A stretch of DNA of 64,000 nucleotides from contig NZ_JAUSZZ010000001.1 of NCBI RefSeq assembly GCF_030818075.1, positions 1,302,001 to 1,366,000 on the forward strand. Direction: 5' to 3'. Made by a program: the position numbers and the translations under genes. The notes beneath the pieces were generated by a model. It had not been told where the DNA came from. It saw only the letters and a program-made list of their open reading frames with translations, and ran no database searches. The stretch comes from Microbacterium proteolyticum (lineage in GTDB: Bacteria > Actinomycetota > Actinomycetes > Actinomycetales > Microbacteriaceae). Positions within the stretch are counted from its first letter, which is position 1. Each line of letters opens with the position of its first letter. Shown here one piece after another: positions 45,770 through 54,880 of the stretch.

Positions 45770-46819
45770 ATGCACGGCGAGTACAAGGTCCCCGGCGGGA
45801 AGCTGGTCGTCGTCGACCTCGAAGAACGCGAGGGCCGCATCGCTGGCTTCCACCTCGCGGGCGACTTCTTCCTCGAGCCCGACGACGCCCTCGACGACAT
45901 CGACGCGGCCGTCAACGGCCTCCCGATCGAGTCCGACGTCCCCACGATCGCCGCCGCCGTCCGTGCGGCCCTCCCCGAGGGCGCGCAGTTGCTGGGCTTC
46001 ACGCCCGAGTCGGTGGCCACCGCCGTGCGCCGCGCGCTCGTCACGGCGCCCGGCTGGGCCGATTTCGAGTGGGAGGTCGTGCACGACCGCCCGGTCTCGC
46101 CGCGGATGAACCTCGCCCTCGACGAGGTGCTCACCACCCGCGTCGGCGCCGGGCTGCGCAAGCCCACGTTGCGCCTATGGGAGTGGAACGAGAACGCCGT
46201 CGTCATCGGCTCGTTCCAGTCGCTGCGCAACGAGGTCGACCCCGCCGGCGCCGACAAGCACGGCTTCGACGTGGTGCGCCGCATCTCGGGCGGCGGGGCG
46301 ATGCTGATGGCCGCGAACTCGATCGTCACGTACTCGCTCTACGTTCCGGCATCCCTCGTCGCGGGCATGACCTTCGCCGACTCGTACGCGTTCCTCGACG
46401 ACTGGGTGCTGCAGGCGCTGCGCTCGCTCGGCATCGAGGCGGTGTACCAGCCGCTCAACGACATCGCCGGACCCCACGGCAAGATCGGCGGGGCCGCGCA
46501 GAAGCGCCTCGCCAACGGCGGGGTGCTGCACCACGCGACCCTCAGCTACGACATGGACGGGCAGGTGCTCACCGAGGTGCTGCGCATCGGCCGCGAGAAG
46601 CTCAGCGACAAGGGCACCGTCTCGGCCGCCAAGCGCGTCGACCCGCTGCGGAGCCAGACCGGCCTGCCGCGCGATCAGGTGATCGACCGCTTCATCCAGA
46701 CCTTCACGACGCTCTACGGCGCCACGGAAGGCCACGTGACCGACGAGGAATACGCCGAGGCCGAGGCGCTCGTGGAGTCGAAGTTCGCCACCGACGCGTG
46801 GCTGCAGCGCGTCCCGTGA
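45770..46819 (+). CDS. lplA: Lipoate-protein ligase A family protein
   Basis: This 349-residue protein has an N-terminal domain of about 95 residues resembling the lipoate-ligase accessory domain, then a catalytic domain with RRISGGGAM at 170-178 and the conserved Lys238 in PHGKIGGAAQ. It would attach lipoate or octanoate to E2 and GcvH domains in the cytoplasm. The accessory domain is N-terminal, whereas E. coli LplA has it at the C-terminus. It is coupled (GTGA) to a DNA methyltransferase gene, an odd partner. Confidence 0.85.
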   Translation: MHGEYKVPGGKLVVVDLEEREGRIAGFHLAGDFFLEPDDALDDIDAAVNGLPIESDVPTIAAAVRAALPEGAQLLGFTPESVATAVRRALVTAPGWADFEWEVVHDRPVSPRMNLALDEVLTTRVGAGLRKPTLRLWEWNENAVVIGSFQSLRNEVDPAGADKHGFDVVRRISGGGAMLMAANSIVTYSLYVPASLVAGMTFADSYAFLDDWVLQALRSLGIEAVYQPLNDIAGPHGKIGGAAQKRLANGGVLHHATLSYDMDGQVLTEVLRIGREKLSDKGTVSAAKRVDPLRSQTGLPRDQVIDRFIQTFTTLYGATEGHVTDEEYAEAEALVESKFATDAWLQRVP

Positions 46820-47769
46820 GCGTCGACGTCACCGCCGACGCCGTCGCCCCCGGCAGCGTCGAGATCCACCACGCCGACAACCTTTCCATCACCCCGGCCT
46901 TCGCCGACGGCTCGTTCGCCCTCGTCTACCTCGACCCTCCGTTCAACACCGGCCGCACGCGGTCCAAGGCCGTCGAGTCGGCGACGTGGACGCCGCCGGC
47001 CGACGAGACCCCGGATGCCGCGGAGCCCGAAGCCGTGGCATCCATCGACGACCCGAACATGCTGACGTTCCCCGAGGAGGAGCCGCCGCCGCCCCCGGTG
47101 GTGCAGCGCGGCTTCCACGGCCGCGAGTACGCGCGCCTGCGGGGAGACCTGCGCACCTACGACGACCGGTTCGACGACTACTGGGGCTTCCTCGAGCCGC
47201 GGCTGATCGAAGCGTGGCGCCTGCTCGCCGACGACGGGACGCTCTACCTGCACCTCGACTACCGCGAGGTGCACTACGCCAAGGTGATGTGCGACGCGCT
47301 GTTCGGGCGCGACAAGTTCCTCAACGAGCTCATCTGGGCGTACGACTACGGCGCGAAGACGCGGCGCCGCTGGCCCACGAAGCACGAGACGATCCTCGTG
47401 TACGTGAAGAACCCGTCGACGTACTTCTTCGACTCGGATGCCGTCGACCGCGAGCCGTACATGGCGCCGGGTCTCGTGACGGCCGAGAAAGCCGCGCGTG
47501 GGAAGCTGCCCACCGACGTGTGGTGGCACACGATCGTGCCGACCACGGGACGCGAGAAGACGGGCTACCCGACGCAGAAGCCCGAGGGCGTGCTGCGGCG
47601 CATGGTGCAGGCGTCCAGCCGGCCCGGCGACCGCGTGCTCGACATGTTCGCCGGCAGCGGCACGCTCGGCGCGGTCGCGGCGCCGCTGGGGCGGCACAGC
47701 GTGCTCATCGACGACAACGCCGATGCCGTGGCCGTGATGCACAAGCGGCTGGAGCCGTTCGCGGGCTGA
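46816..47769 (+). CDS. Orphan site-specific DNA methyltransferase (beta class)
   Basis: This 317-residue enzyme has motif IV DPPF at residues 40-43 near the N-terminus and SAM-binding DMFAGSGT at 277-284 near the C-terminus, the order of beta-class N6-adenine or N4-cytosine methyltransferases. TQKPEGVLRRMV precedes motif I, as usual. A Pro/Glu-rich insert (residues about 58-96) lies after DPPF. No restriction nuclease is nearby, so a role in epigenetic control is likely. It starts inside the stop of lplA. Confidence 0.9.
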   Translation: MSVDVTADAVAPGSVEIHHADNLSITPAFADGSFALVYLDPPFNTGRTRSKAVESATWTPPADETPDAAEPEAVASIDDPNMLTFPEEEPPPPPVVQRGFHGREYARLRGDLRTYDDRFDDYWGFLEPRLIEAWRLLADDGTLYLHLDYREVHYAKVMCDALFGRDKFLNELIWAYDYGAKTRRRWPTKHETILVYVKNPSTYFFDSDAVDREPYMAPGLVTAEKAARGKLPTDVWWHTIVPTTGREKTGYPTQKPEGVLRRMVQASSRPGDRVLDMFAGSGTLGAVAAPLGRHSVLIDDNADAVAVMHKRLEPFAG

Positions 47770-47893
47770 AGCCGCCCGGGGACCCGAGCCGCCGGCGGTG
47801 TGACCGCCCCGCGGCCCGCGCAACCCGTCTCGCGCAACCCGTCCCGCAGCCACGGGTTCCGGCCCGCCGGCCCTCGATGTCGGTGCCCGCGCC

Positions 47894-47899
47894 TAGGGT
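47894..47899 (+). promoter_or_regulatory. -10 element of leaderless LLM oxidoreductase gene
   Basis: TAGGGT, six bases, then ATG at 47906. Confidence 0.5.
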
Positions 47900-47905
47900 G
47901 AGCGC

Positions 47906-48889
47906 ATGGAATTCGGCATCTTCGTTCCGCAGGGTTGGCGTTTCGATCTGGTGGGTATCGACCCCGCCGAACACTGGCGGGTGATGAACTCCCTCGCGCA
48001 GAGCGCCGACGACGGACCGTGGGCATCGCTGTGGGTCTACGACCACTTCCACACCACGCCCGTGCCCAGCACCGAGGCCACGCACGAGGCGTGGACGCTC
48101 ATGGCCGCGTTCGCTGCGGCGACCGACCGCGTGCGCCTCGGCCAGATGTGCACGTGCATGGGTTACCGAAACCCCGCGTATCTCGCGAAGGTGGCCGCGA
48201 CCGTCGACGCGATCTCGGGCGGTCGCGCCGAGATGGGCATCGGCGGCGGGTGGTACGAGCACGAGTGGCGCGCCTACGGCTACGGCTTCCCTCCCATCGC
48301 CGAGCGGCTCGGACGCCTGCGCGAGGGCGTCGAGATCATGCATCAGGCCTGGACCACCGGGGAGGCCACCCTGTCGGGCAAGTACTACGAGGTCGACGGC
48401 GCGATTGTGCAGCCCCAGCCGCTGCAGCCGGGCGGCATCCCCCTGTGGATCGCGGGCGGCGGTGAGAAGGTCACGCTCAAGATCGCGGCGAAGTACGCCT
48501 CGTACACGAACTTCGGCGGGTCGCTGGAGGAGTTCGACCACAAGTCCGAGGTGCTGCGCGGGCACTGCGATGCCCTGGGCCGTGACGCCGCCGAGATCAC
48601 CCGGTCGACGAACTTCAACACCATCGTCGCCGCGACCGAGGCCGAGGCCGAGGAGCGCCTGGCCGCCGTCGTCGCACGGCTGCGCCCGCACGTGGGTGAC
48701 GAGCGCGCGGATGCCATCGAGGCCGACTACCGCGCGTCCGACGGCTTCGGCACGCCCGAGCAGATCGTCGAGCGGCTGAGGGAGCGGGCGGCGCACGGCC
48801 TGGGCTACGCGATCCACTACTTCCCCGAGGCCGCCTACGACACCTCGGGCATCTCCCTCTTCGAGCGCGAGGTCATCCCCCACCTCTGA
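47906..48889 (+). CDS. LLM-class F420-dependent oxidoreductase
   Basis: This 327-residue luciferase-like TIM-barrel protein shows the family pattern MEFGIFVPQGW, WVYDHFHTTP and GGRAEMGIGGGWYEHEW. It matches the branch usually annotated as F420-dependent, which fits the cofE gene in this window. FMN use cannot be excluded. The substrate is unknown. The ATG lies six bases after TAGGGT. Confidence 0.85.
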   Translation: MEFGIFVPQGWRFDLVGIDPAEHWRVMNSLAQSADDGPWASLWVYDHFHTTPVPSTEATHEAWTLMAAFAAATDRVRLGQMCTCMGYRNPAYLAKVAATVDAISGGRAEMGIGGGWYEHEWRAYGYGFPPIAERLGRLREGVEIMHQAWTTGEATLSGKYYEVDGAIVQPQPLQPGGIPLWIAGGGEKVTLKIAAKYASYTNFGGSLEEFDHKSEVLRGHCDALGRDAAEITRSTNFNTIVAATEAEAEERLAAVVARLRPHVGDERADAIEADYRASDGFGTPEQIVERLRERAAHGLGYAIHYFPEAAYDTSGISLFEREVIPHL

Positions 48890-48901
48890 CCGCGTTCCTC
48901 C

Positions 48902-48964
48902 GCGTGAGGGGTCAAGAATTGTCGCTCTGCCCGCGGCGAGGCGACGGAATTCGACCCCTCACGC
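48902..48964. repeat. Palindromic element, copy 3
   Basis: The outer stem pairs GCGTGAGGGGTC with GACCCCTCACGC; inner GAATTGTCGC pairs imperfectly with GCGACGGAATTC. It starts 13 bp after the stop of the LLM gene. Confidence 0.88.
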
Positions 48965-49045
48965 GGCGGCGGATGCGGCGCCCTCCCGCCAGCGCATCAC
49001 GCGCAGCGCGAAGAAGGTCAGCCGGCGTCCTGACCGCGCTCATCC

Positions 49046-49108
49046 GCGTGAGGGGTCGAGAATTGTCGCTCTGCCCGCCGCGAAGCGACAGAAACTGACC
49101 CCTCACGC
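49046..49108. repeat. Palindromic element, copy 4
   Basis: The same GCGTGAGGGGTC/GACCCCTCACGC stem as copy 3, with an inner TGTCGC/GCGACA pair. Confidence 0.88.
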
Positions 49109-49187
49109 GGGAAGGCTCCGTCCGCCTCCCGCACCTGACCAGCGACTCCCACACGCCGACGTTCGAGCCCGCGCTCCGTCTCCGCCC

Positions 49188-49251
49188 GCGTGAGTCGCCA
49201 GATTCTGTCGCCTTGAGGGCCCCGCGAGCGACACATGTTGGCGACTCACGC
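49188..49251. repeat. Palindromic element, copy 5, compensatory variant
   Basis: The outer stem is GCGTGAGTCGCCA/TGGCGACTCACGC instead of GCGTGAGGGGTCA/TGACCCCTCACGC. Both arms changed together, so pairing is kept. Inner TGTCGC/GCGACA is present. Confidence 0.85.
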
Positions 49252-49432
49252 GGGGCAGCGTGGCAGCGGCACGCGTCGGCGCCGGGGTCGGCGGCGGGGT
49301 GGATGCCGCAGCGTCGAACACCCCGCGCGCGCCGGGTCGTGGCATCCCGGGCCGTCCACCCGGGTCTCGGCCGCCCGCGAAGGAGACCCCCGACGCCTTC
49401 TTGTCGTGGCCGCTGCGTCTCAACGCCGCTGC

Positions 49433-49662
49433 GCGGGGTGGTGCTGCCGGTGGGTCGTGTGCGTGTGTGGCCCCGGGGGCACGCGCAGCGCCCCGGGGCC
49501 ACCCGCTGCGCGCGGGGTGCTGCCGGTGGGTCGTGTGCGTGTGTGGCCCCGGGGTCACGTGCAGCGCCCCGGGGCCACCGCCGACGCGCGGGGTGGTGCT
49601 GCCGGTGGGTCGTGTGCGTGTGTGGCCCCGGGGCCACGTGCAACGCCCCGGGGCCACCACCA
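49433..49662. repeat. Three tandem 76-79 bp repeats with inner palindromes
   Basis: GTGCTGCCGGTGGGTCGTGT starts at 49442, 49518 and 49597. Each unit carries GTGGCCCCGGGG-type palindromes; the third contains the perfect GTGGCCCCGGGGCCAC. Confidence 0.85.
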
Positions 49663-49714
49663 TCGCCCCACCCGCCCGGCTCGCCCCCCAATTCTCCCCG
49701 TGGAACGCGCGGCG

Positions 49715-50862
<1,148 letters not shown>

Positions 50863-50866
<4 letters not shown>

Positions 50867-52038
50867 GCCGTCACCTCCGGAACGGTGTCGAGGGCGGCGC
50901 GCAGGCGTTCGGCCTGCGACTCGGGGGTCACGTCGCCGATCCAGGCGCCCATGGCGGCCTCGCTTCCGGCGAGGTACTTCAGCTTGTCGGCGGCGCGGCG
51001 GGGAGAGGTGATCTGCAGGTTGAGGCGCACGGCATCCCGTCCCCGTCCGACCGGCGCCTGGTGCCAGGCCGCGATGTAGGGGGTGGGGGTGTCGTACAGC
51101 GCGTCGATGCCGCGGAGCAGCCGCAGGTAGAAGGGAGCCAGCTCGTCGCGCTCGGCGGCGGTGGTCTCGGCGAGGTCGGCGACGTGGCGGTGGGGCAGCA
51201 CGTGCACCTCGATCGGCCATCGCGCGGCGAAGGGCACGAACGCCGTCCAGTGCTCACCGCGCAGCACGACGCGCTCGCCGGCCTGCTCGAAGTCGAGGAT
51301 CCGCTGGAACAGGTCATCGGAGGTGCGCGAGATCGTGTCGAGCAGCCGGTGCGTGCGCGGGGTGACGTACGGGTACGCGTAGATCTGCCCGTGCGGGTGG
51401 GGGAGGGTGACCCCGATCTGCTCCCCGCGGTTCTCGAACGGGAAGACCTGACGGATGCCGGGCAGAGCCGACAGCGCCGCGGTCCGGTCGGCCCACGCCT
51501 CGATGACCGTGCGGGCGCGGGTGCGGGTGAGCGAGCCGAACGAGCCCTCGTGCTGCGGCGAGAAGCACACGACCTCGCAGCGTCCGACGGAGGTGCGGGT
51601 GCGGCCGAGACCGAGGTGTTCGAGGTCGTCGTCGCTGTGCGGAGGGTCGACGGCGGCGGGGGCGTCGGTGGTCGCGTCATCGAGGGCCGGGCCGAACGAC
51701 GGCGACTTGTTCTCGAAGACGGCGACGTCGTACAGCGAGGGGATCTCCGACGGATTCGTCGGCGTCTGCGGCGACAGCGGGTCGAGGTGCGCGGGGGGGA
51801 GGAACGCGCGGTTCTGGCGATTGGATGCCACGGTGATCCAGTCGCCGGTCAACACGTCCTGCCGCATCGTCGCGGTCGTCGGGCGTGGGTCGAGGGTGCG
51901 GGCGTCGACGGCCCGTTCGGCGCCGAGCGCGGTGCCCGGGTCGTCGAAGTAGATGAGCTCGCGGCCGTCGGCGAGGCGCGTCGGCCGCTTGATGACACCG
52001 GCTCCCAGGGGCTCGGCGATGAGACTGTGCGTGTTCAC
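50863..52038 (-). CDS. galT: Galactose-1-phosphate uridylyltransferase
   Basis: This 391-residue protein has the active-site motif HPHGQ at 214-218 with nucleophile His216, and the GalT segments TGDWITVASNRQNRAF and PFENRG. It swaps UMP between UDP-glucose and galactose-1-phosphate. The GTG at 52038 lies six bases after TAGCGT, so the galTK mRNA should be leaderless. It is divergent from a LacI regulator. Confidence 0.95.
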
Positions 52039-52076
52039 GATAACACGCTAGCGGGCGCGCGTGATATCGTCAACAT
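52039..52076. promoter_or_regulatory. gal divergent promoter: inverted repeat and LacI half-site
   Basis: GATAACACGC (52039-52048) and GCGTGATATC (52059-52068) form an inverted repeat with one mismatch across the galT -10 (TAGCGT, minus strand 52050-52045). The adjoining CGTCAACAT (52068-52076) equals a half-site of the arabinogalactan operator ATGTTGACGTCAACAT. Confidence 0.65.
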
Positions 52077-52088
52077 GCAGGAGGTGAG

Positions 52089-53054
52089 ATGCGCGTATCG
52101 ATGGCACACGTTGCCGAGCGGGCCGGCGTTTCGGCGCAGACGGTGTCGCGCGTCGCGAACGGCAGCCCGCGGGTCGACCCCGCCACACGCGCCCGCGTCG
52201 AGAAGGCGATGGCCGACCTCGGCTACCGCATGCACCGTGCGGCCCGTGCCCTGCGCACCGGCCAGACCTCCACGATCGGCCTGGTCGTGTCGACCCTCGC
52301 CTCCGTCGGCAACTCCCGCATGCTCCAGGCGGTCTCCGAAGCGGCCGCCGCGCGCGACTATGCGCTCGCGGTCGTGACGGTGGGGGAGCGCGGCATCCGC
52401 GAGGCCTTCGCGCGCCTGCGCTCGCAGGGCGTCGACGGCGCCGTCGTGCTCAACGAAGCCACCGAGCTCGCACGCGATGTCGAGCCGCCCGCCGACCTGC
52501 ACGTCGTGGTGGTCGACTCCCCGCCCGATCAGCGCTTCTCGATCGTGCAGACCGACCACGCCGGCGGCGGGCGGGCCGCCACCGAGCATCTCCTCGCGCT
52601 CGGCCACGCCACGGTGCACCACCTCGCCGGTCCCGCCCGCTCCTTCGCTGCGGCCGAGCGCGAGCGCGGCTGGCGGGATGCGCTCGCCGACGCCGGGGTC
52701 TCGGCGCCCGAGCCCGTCCGGGGCGACTGGACGTCGGCATCCGGACACGCGACCGCGGTGCACCTGTCGGAGGCCACCGCCGTCTTCGTGGCCAACGACC
52801 AGATGGCGCTCGGCGCCCTCCGCGCCTTCGCCGACGCCGGTCGCCGCGTGCCTGACGACATCGCCGTGGTCGGGTTCGACGACATCGTGGATGCCGCCGA
52901 GTTCCGCCCCCCGCTCACAACGATGCGGCAGGACTTCGACGCCCTCGGCGCCCGGGCGGTGGAGCTGCTCATCGCCGCCATCGAGGGGGGCGCTGCCGTG
53001 GTCGAGACGGTGCCCGCCCCGCTGATCCTCCGCGCGAGCAGCGTCCCCCGCTGA
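52089..53054 (+). CDS. LacI-family repressor, probably of galTK
   Basis: This 321-residue regulator has the LacI helix-turn-helix MAHVAERAGVSAQTVSRVAN, hinge RAARALRTGQTSTIGLV, and a periplasmic-binding-protein-like sugar domain ending with DIVDAAEFRPPLTTMRQDF. It is divergent from galT, so galactose or a derivative is the likely inducer. The ATG follows AGGAGGTGAG. Confidence 0.88.
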   Translation: MRVSMAHVAERAGVSAQTVSRVANGSPRVDPATRARVEKAMADLGYRMHRAARALRTGQTSTIGLVVSTLASVGNSRMLQAVSEAAAARDYALAVVTVGERGIREAFARLRSQGVDGAVVLNEATELARDVEPPADLHVVVVDSPPDQRFSIVQTDHAGGGRAATEHLLALGHATVHHLAGPARSFAAAERERGWRDALADAGVSAPEPVRGDWTSASGHATAVHLSEATAVFVANDQMALGALRAFADAGRRVPDDIAVVGFDDIVDAAEFRPPLTTMRQDFDALGARAVELLIAAIEGGAAVVETVPAPLILRASSVPR

Positions 53055-53078
53055 CGAGGAACCGTCCTGCGCCCCTTC

Positions 53079-53142
53079 GCGTGAGGGGTCAAGAATTGTC
53101 GCCGCGACGGGTGCCGGAGCGACAATTCTTGACCCCTCACGC
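53079..53142. repeat. Palindromic element, copy 6 (perfect 24-bp arms)
   Basis: Arms 53079-53102 and 53119-53142 are perfectly complementary over 24 bp, with a 16-base loop. It lies between the convergent LacI and GH35 genes and is the best-preserved member of the family. Confidence 0.95.
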
Positions 53143-53158
53143 GCCTTTAGCGGGGGGC

Positions 53159-54880
53159 TTACTCCTCGAGCTGACCCAGCGAGGGGGCGGGGAGGAAGCG
53201 GGCGATCGGGTCGACGGCGTGCTCCAGCTCAAGCACCACGATCTCGTTCGCCCCGGCGCGTGTCGCCGGCCCAGGCACGTAGAGGGTGTTCTGCGGCACG
53301 TTGTTCCAGTACCGCCCGAGGAAGAAGCCGTTCACGAACGCGAAGCCCTTGCCCCAGCCCGTGGTGTCGAGGAACAGGTCGGCGGGCGCGTCCAGGTCGA
53401 ACCCGCCCCGCAGCAGCGCGCGGCCGACGGCGCCCTCGCCCGTGCCGACGGCGGATGCCAGGTCGACCGGCGTCGCGGTCCAGCCGGTCAGCGGCTCACC
53501 GTTCAGGGTCACGGAGCCGATCAGCCCCTTCGTCTCGCCGAGCCGGTCGGCGTAGTTGACGCGGCCCTGGTCTTCGACGAGGACGGTGAGGCGGGCGCCG
53601 GCCGGGATCGTCAGCGCGCGTTCGTGCAGCGTCCGCGACAGCCGACCCACCGGAGTTCCGTCGACGTGGATCCACGCGAGGTCGCGCACCTCGCCGAAGA
53701 CGAGGGCGGCGGGCCCGGTGAACGACGGAAGGTCGACGTCGTAGCGCACGAGTGCGCCGAGGTGCGCGAGGTCTTCGAAGGTCGCCGGGGCGTCGGTCGG
53801 GTCGGAGGCGGCGGATGCCGGCATCCATTCGCCCTCGCCCGTCAGGGCGACCTCGAAGGCCGGGGCCGCGGGCCGCGGCGTGGGCTCGAGGTCGGGCACG
53901 GGCGCGTACTTCGCGATGACCTCGCGGAACGCGTGGTACTTCGCGGTGGGGTGACCGCACTCGTCGATGGGCGCGTCGTAGTCGTACGAGGTGACGATCG
54001 GGTCGTACCGGCCCTTGTCGTTCGCGCCGTTCGTCGTGCCGAAGTTCGTGCCGCCGTGCACCATGTAGATGTTCACCGACGCCCCGGCCGCCAGCAGCAC
54101 GTCGAGGTCGTGGGCGGAGGCGGCGGGGTCGGTGGTGTGGTGGATGCTGCCCCACCAGTCGAACCACCCGTCCCAGAACTCGCTGCACATGAGCGGGCCG
54201 GTGGGCTGGTGCTCGCGCAGAGTGATCAGGCGCTCCTCGGAACGCGAGCCGAACGAGCCGGTGAGGTGCAGCTCGGGCAGGCTCCCCGCCTCGAGCATCC
54301 ACGGCATGGGCTGGTCGACGGTGGTCAGCGGCACCGTGATGCCGGCGTCTTTGGTGACCCGCACCAGCTCGCGGAGGTACTCCTTGTCGGATCCGTACGC
54401 ACCGTACTCGTTCTCGATCTGCACGAGCACGACGTTGCCGCCGCGGTCGATCTGTCGCGGGGCGACGATCTCGTACACCCGGCGCAGGTACTCCGACACC
54501 GCCTCGAGGTACTGCGGCTCGGAACGGCGGATGCCGATCCCCGGCGTCGAGGTCAGCCACACGGGGAGCCCCCCGTTGTGCCACTCCGCGCAGATGTACG
54601 GGCCGGGGCGCACGATCGCGTGCAGACCCTCGGCGGCGACCAGGTCGAGGAAGCGGCCGAGGTCGTTCCACCCGGTGGCATCCCACTCGCCCTTCACTGG
54701 CTCGTGGGCGTTCCATGCCACGTAGGTCTCGATGGTGTTCAGGCCCATCGCCTTGGCCGTGCGGATGCGGTCGGCCCAGTGCTCGGGGTGGATGCGGAAA
54801 TAGTGCAGCGTCCCGGAGATGACCTGGTGCGGTCGTCCGTCGAGGAGGAAGTCGGTGTCGCCGATGGTGAAGGTCGTCAC
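53159..54880 (-). CDS. GH35 beta-galactosidase
   Basis: This 573-residue cytoplasmic enzyme has GH35 landmarks: SGTLHYFRIHPEHW, acid/base Glu158 in VQIENEYGAYG, nucleophile Glu234 in CSEFWDGWFDWWG, and C-terminal jelly-roll domains. It would remove terminal galactose from arabinogalactan oligosaccharides. The GTG at 54880 overlaps the stop of the frameshift-corrected GH51 gene by 4 bp. It is the last gene of the operon. Confidence 0.93.
   Translation of the reverse strand: MTTFTIGDTDFLLDGRPHQVISGTLHYFRIHPEHWADRIRTAKAMGLNTIETYVAWNAHEPVKGEWDATGWNDLGRFLDLVAAEGLHAIVRPGPYICAEWHNGGLPVWLTSTPGIGIRRSEPQYLEAVSEYLRRVYEIVAPRQIDRGGNVVLVQIENEYGAYGSDKEYLRELVRVTKDAGITVPLTTVDQPMPWMLEAGSLPELHLTGSFGSRSEERLITLREHQPTGPLMCSEFWDGWFDWWGSIHHTTDPAASAHDLDVLLAAGASVNIYMVHGGTNFGTTNGANDKGRYDPIVTSYDYDAPIDECGHPTAKYHAFREVIAKYAPVPDLEPTPRPAAPAFEVALTGEGEWMPASAASDPTDAPATFEDLAHLGALVRYDVDLPSFTGPAALVFGEVRDLAWIHVDGTPVGRLSRTLHERALTIPAGARLTVLVEDQGRVNYADRLGETKGLIGSVTLNGEPLTGWTATPVDLASAVGTGEGAVGRALLRGGFDLDAPADLFLDTTGWGKGFAFVNGFFLGRYWNNVPQNTLYVPGPATRAGANEIVVLELEHAVDPIARFLPAPSLGQLEE

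Larger units (their letters stand above)
48890..49714. other. 825-bp repeat-rich convergent gap
   Basis: No gene was found. The gap holds three palindromic elements (48902-48964, 49046-49108, 49188-49251) and three tandem 76-79 bp repeats (49433-49662). It separates the convergent LLM oxidoreductase and galK genes. Confidence 0.75.
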
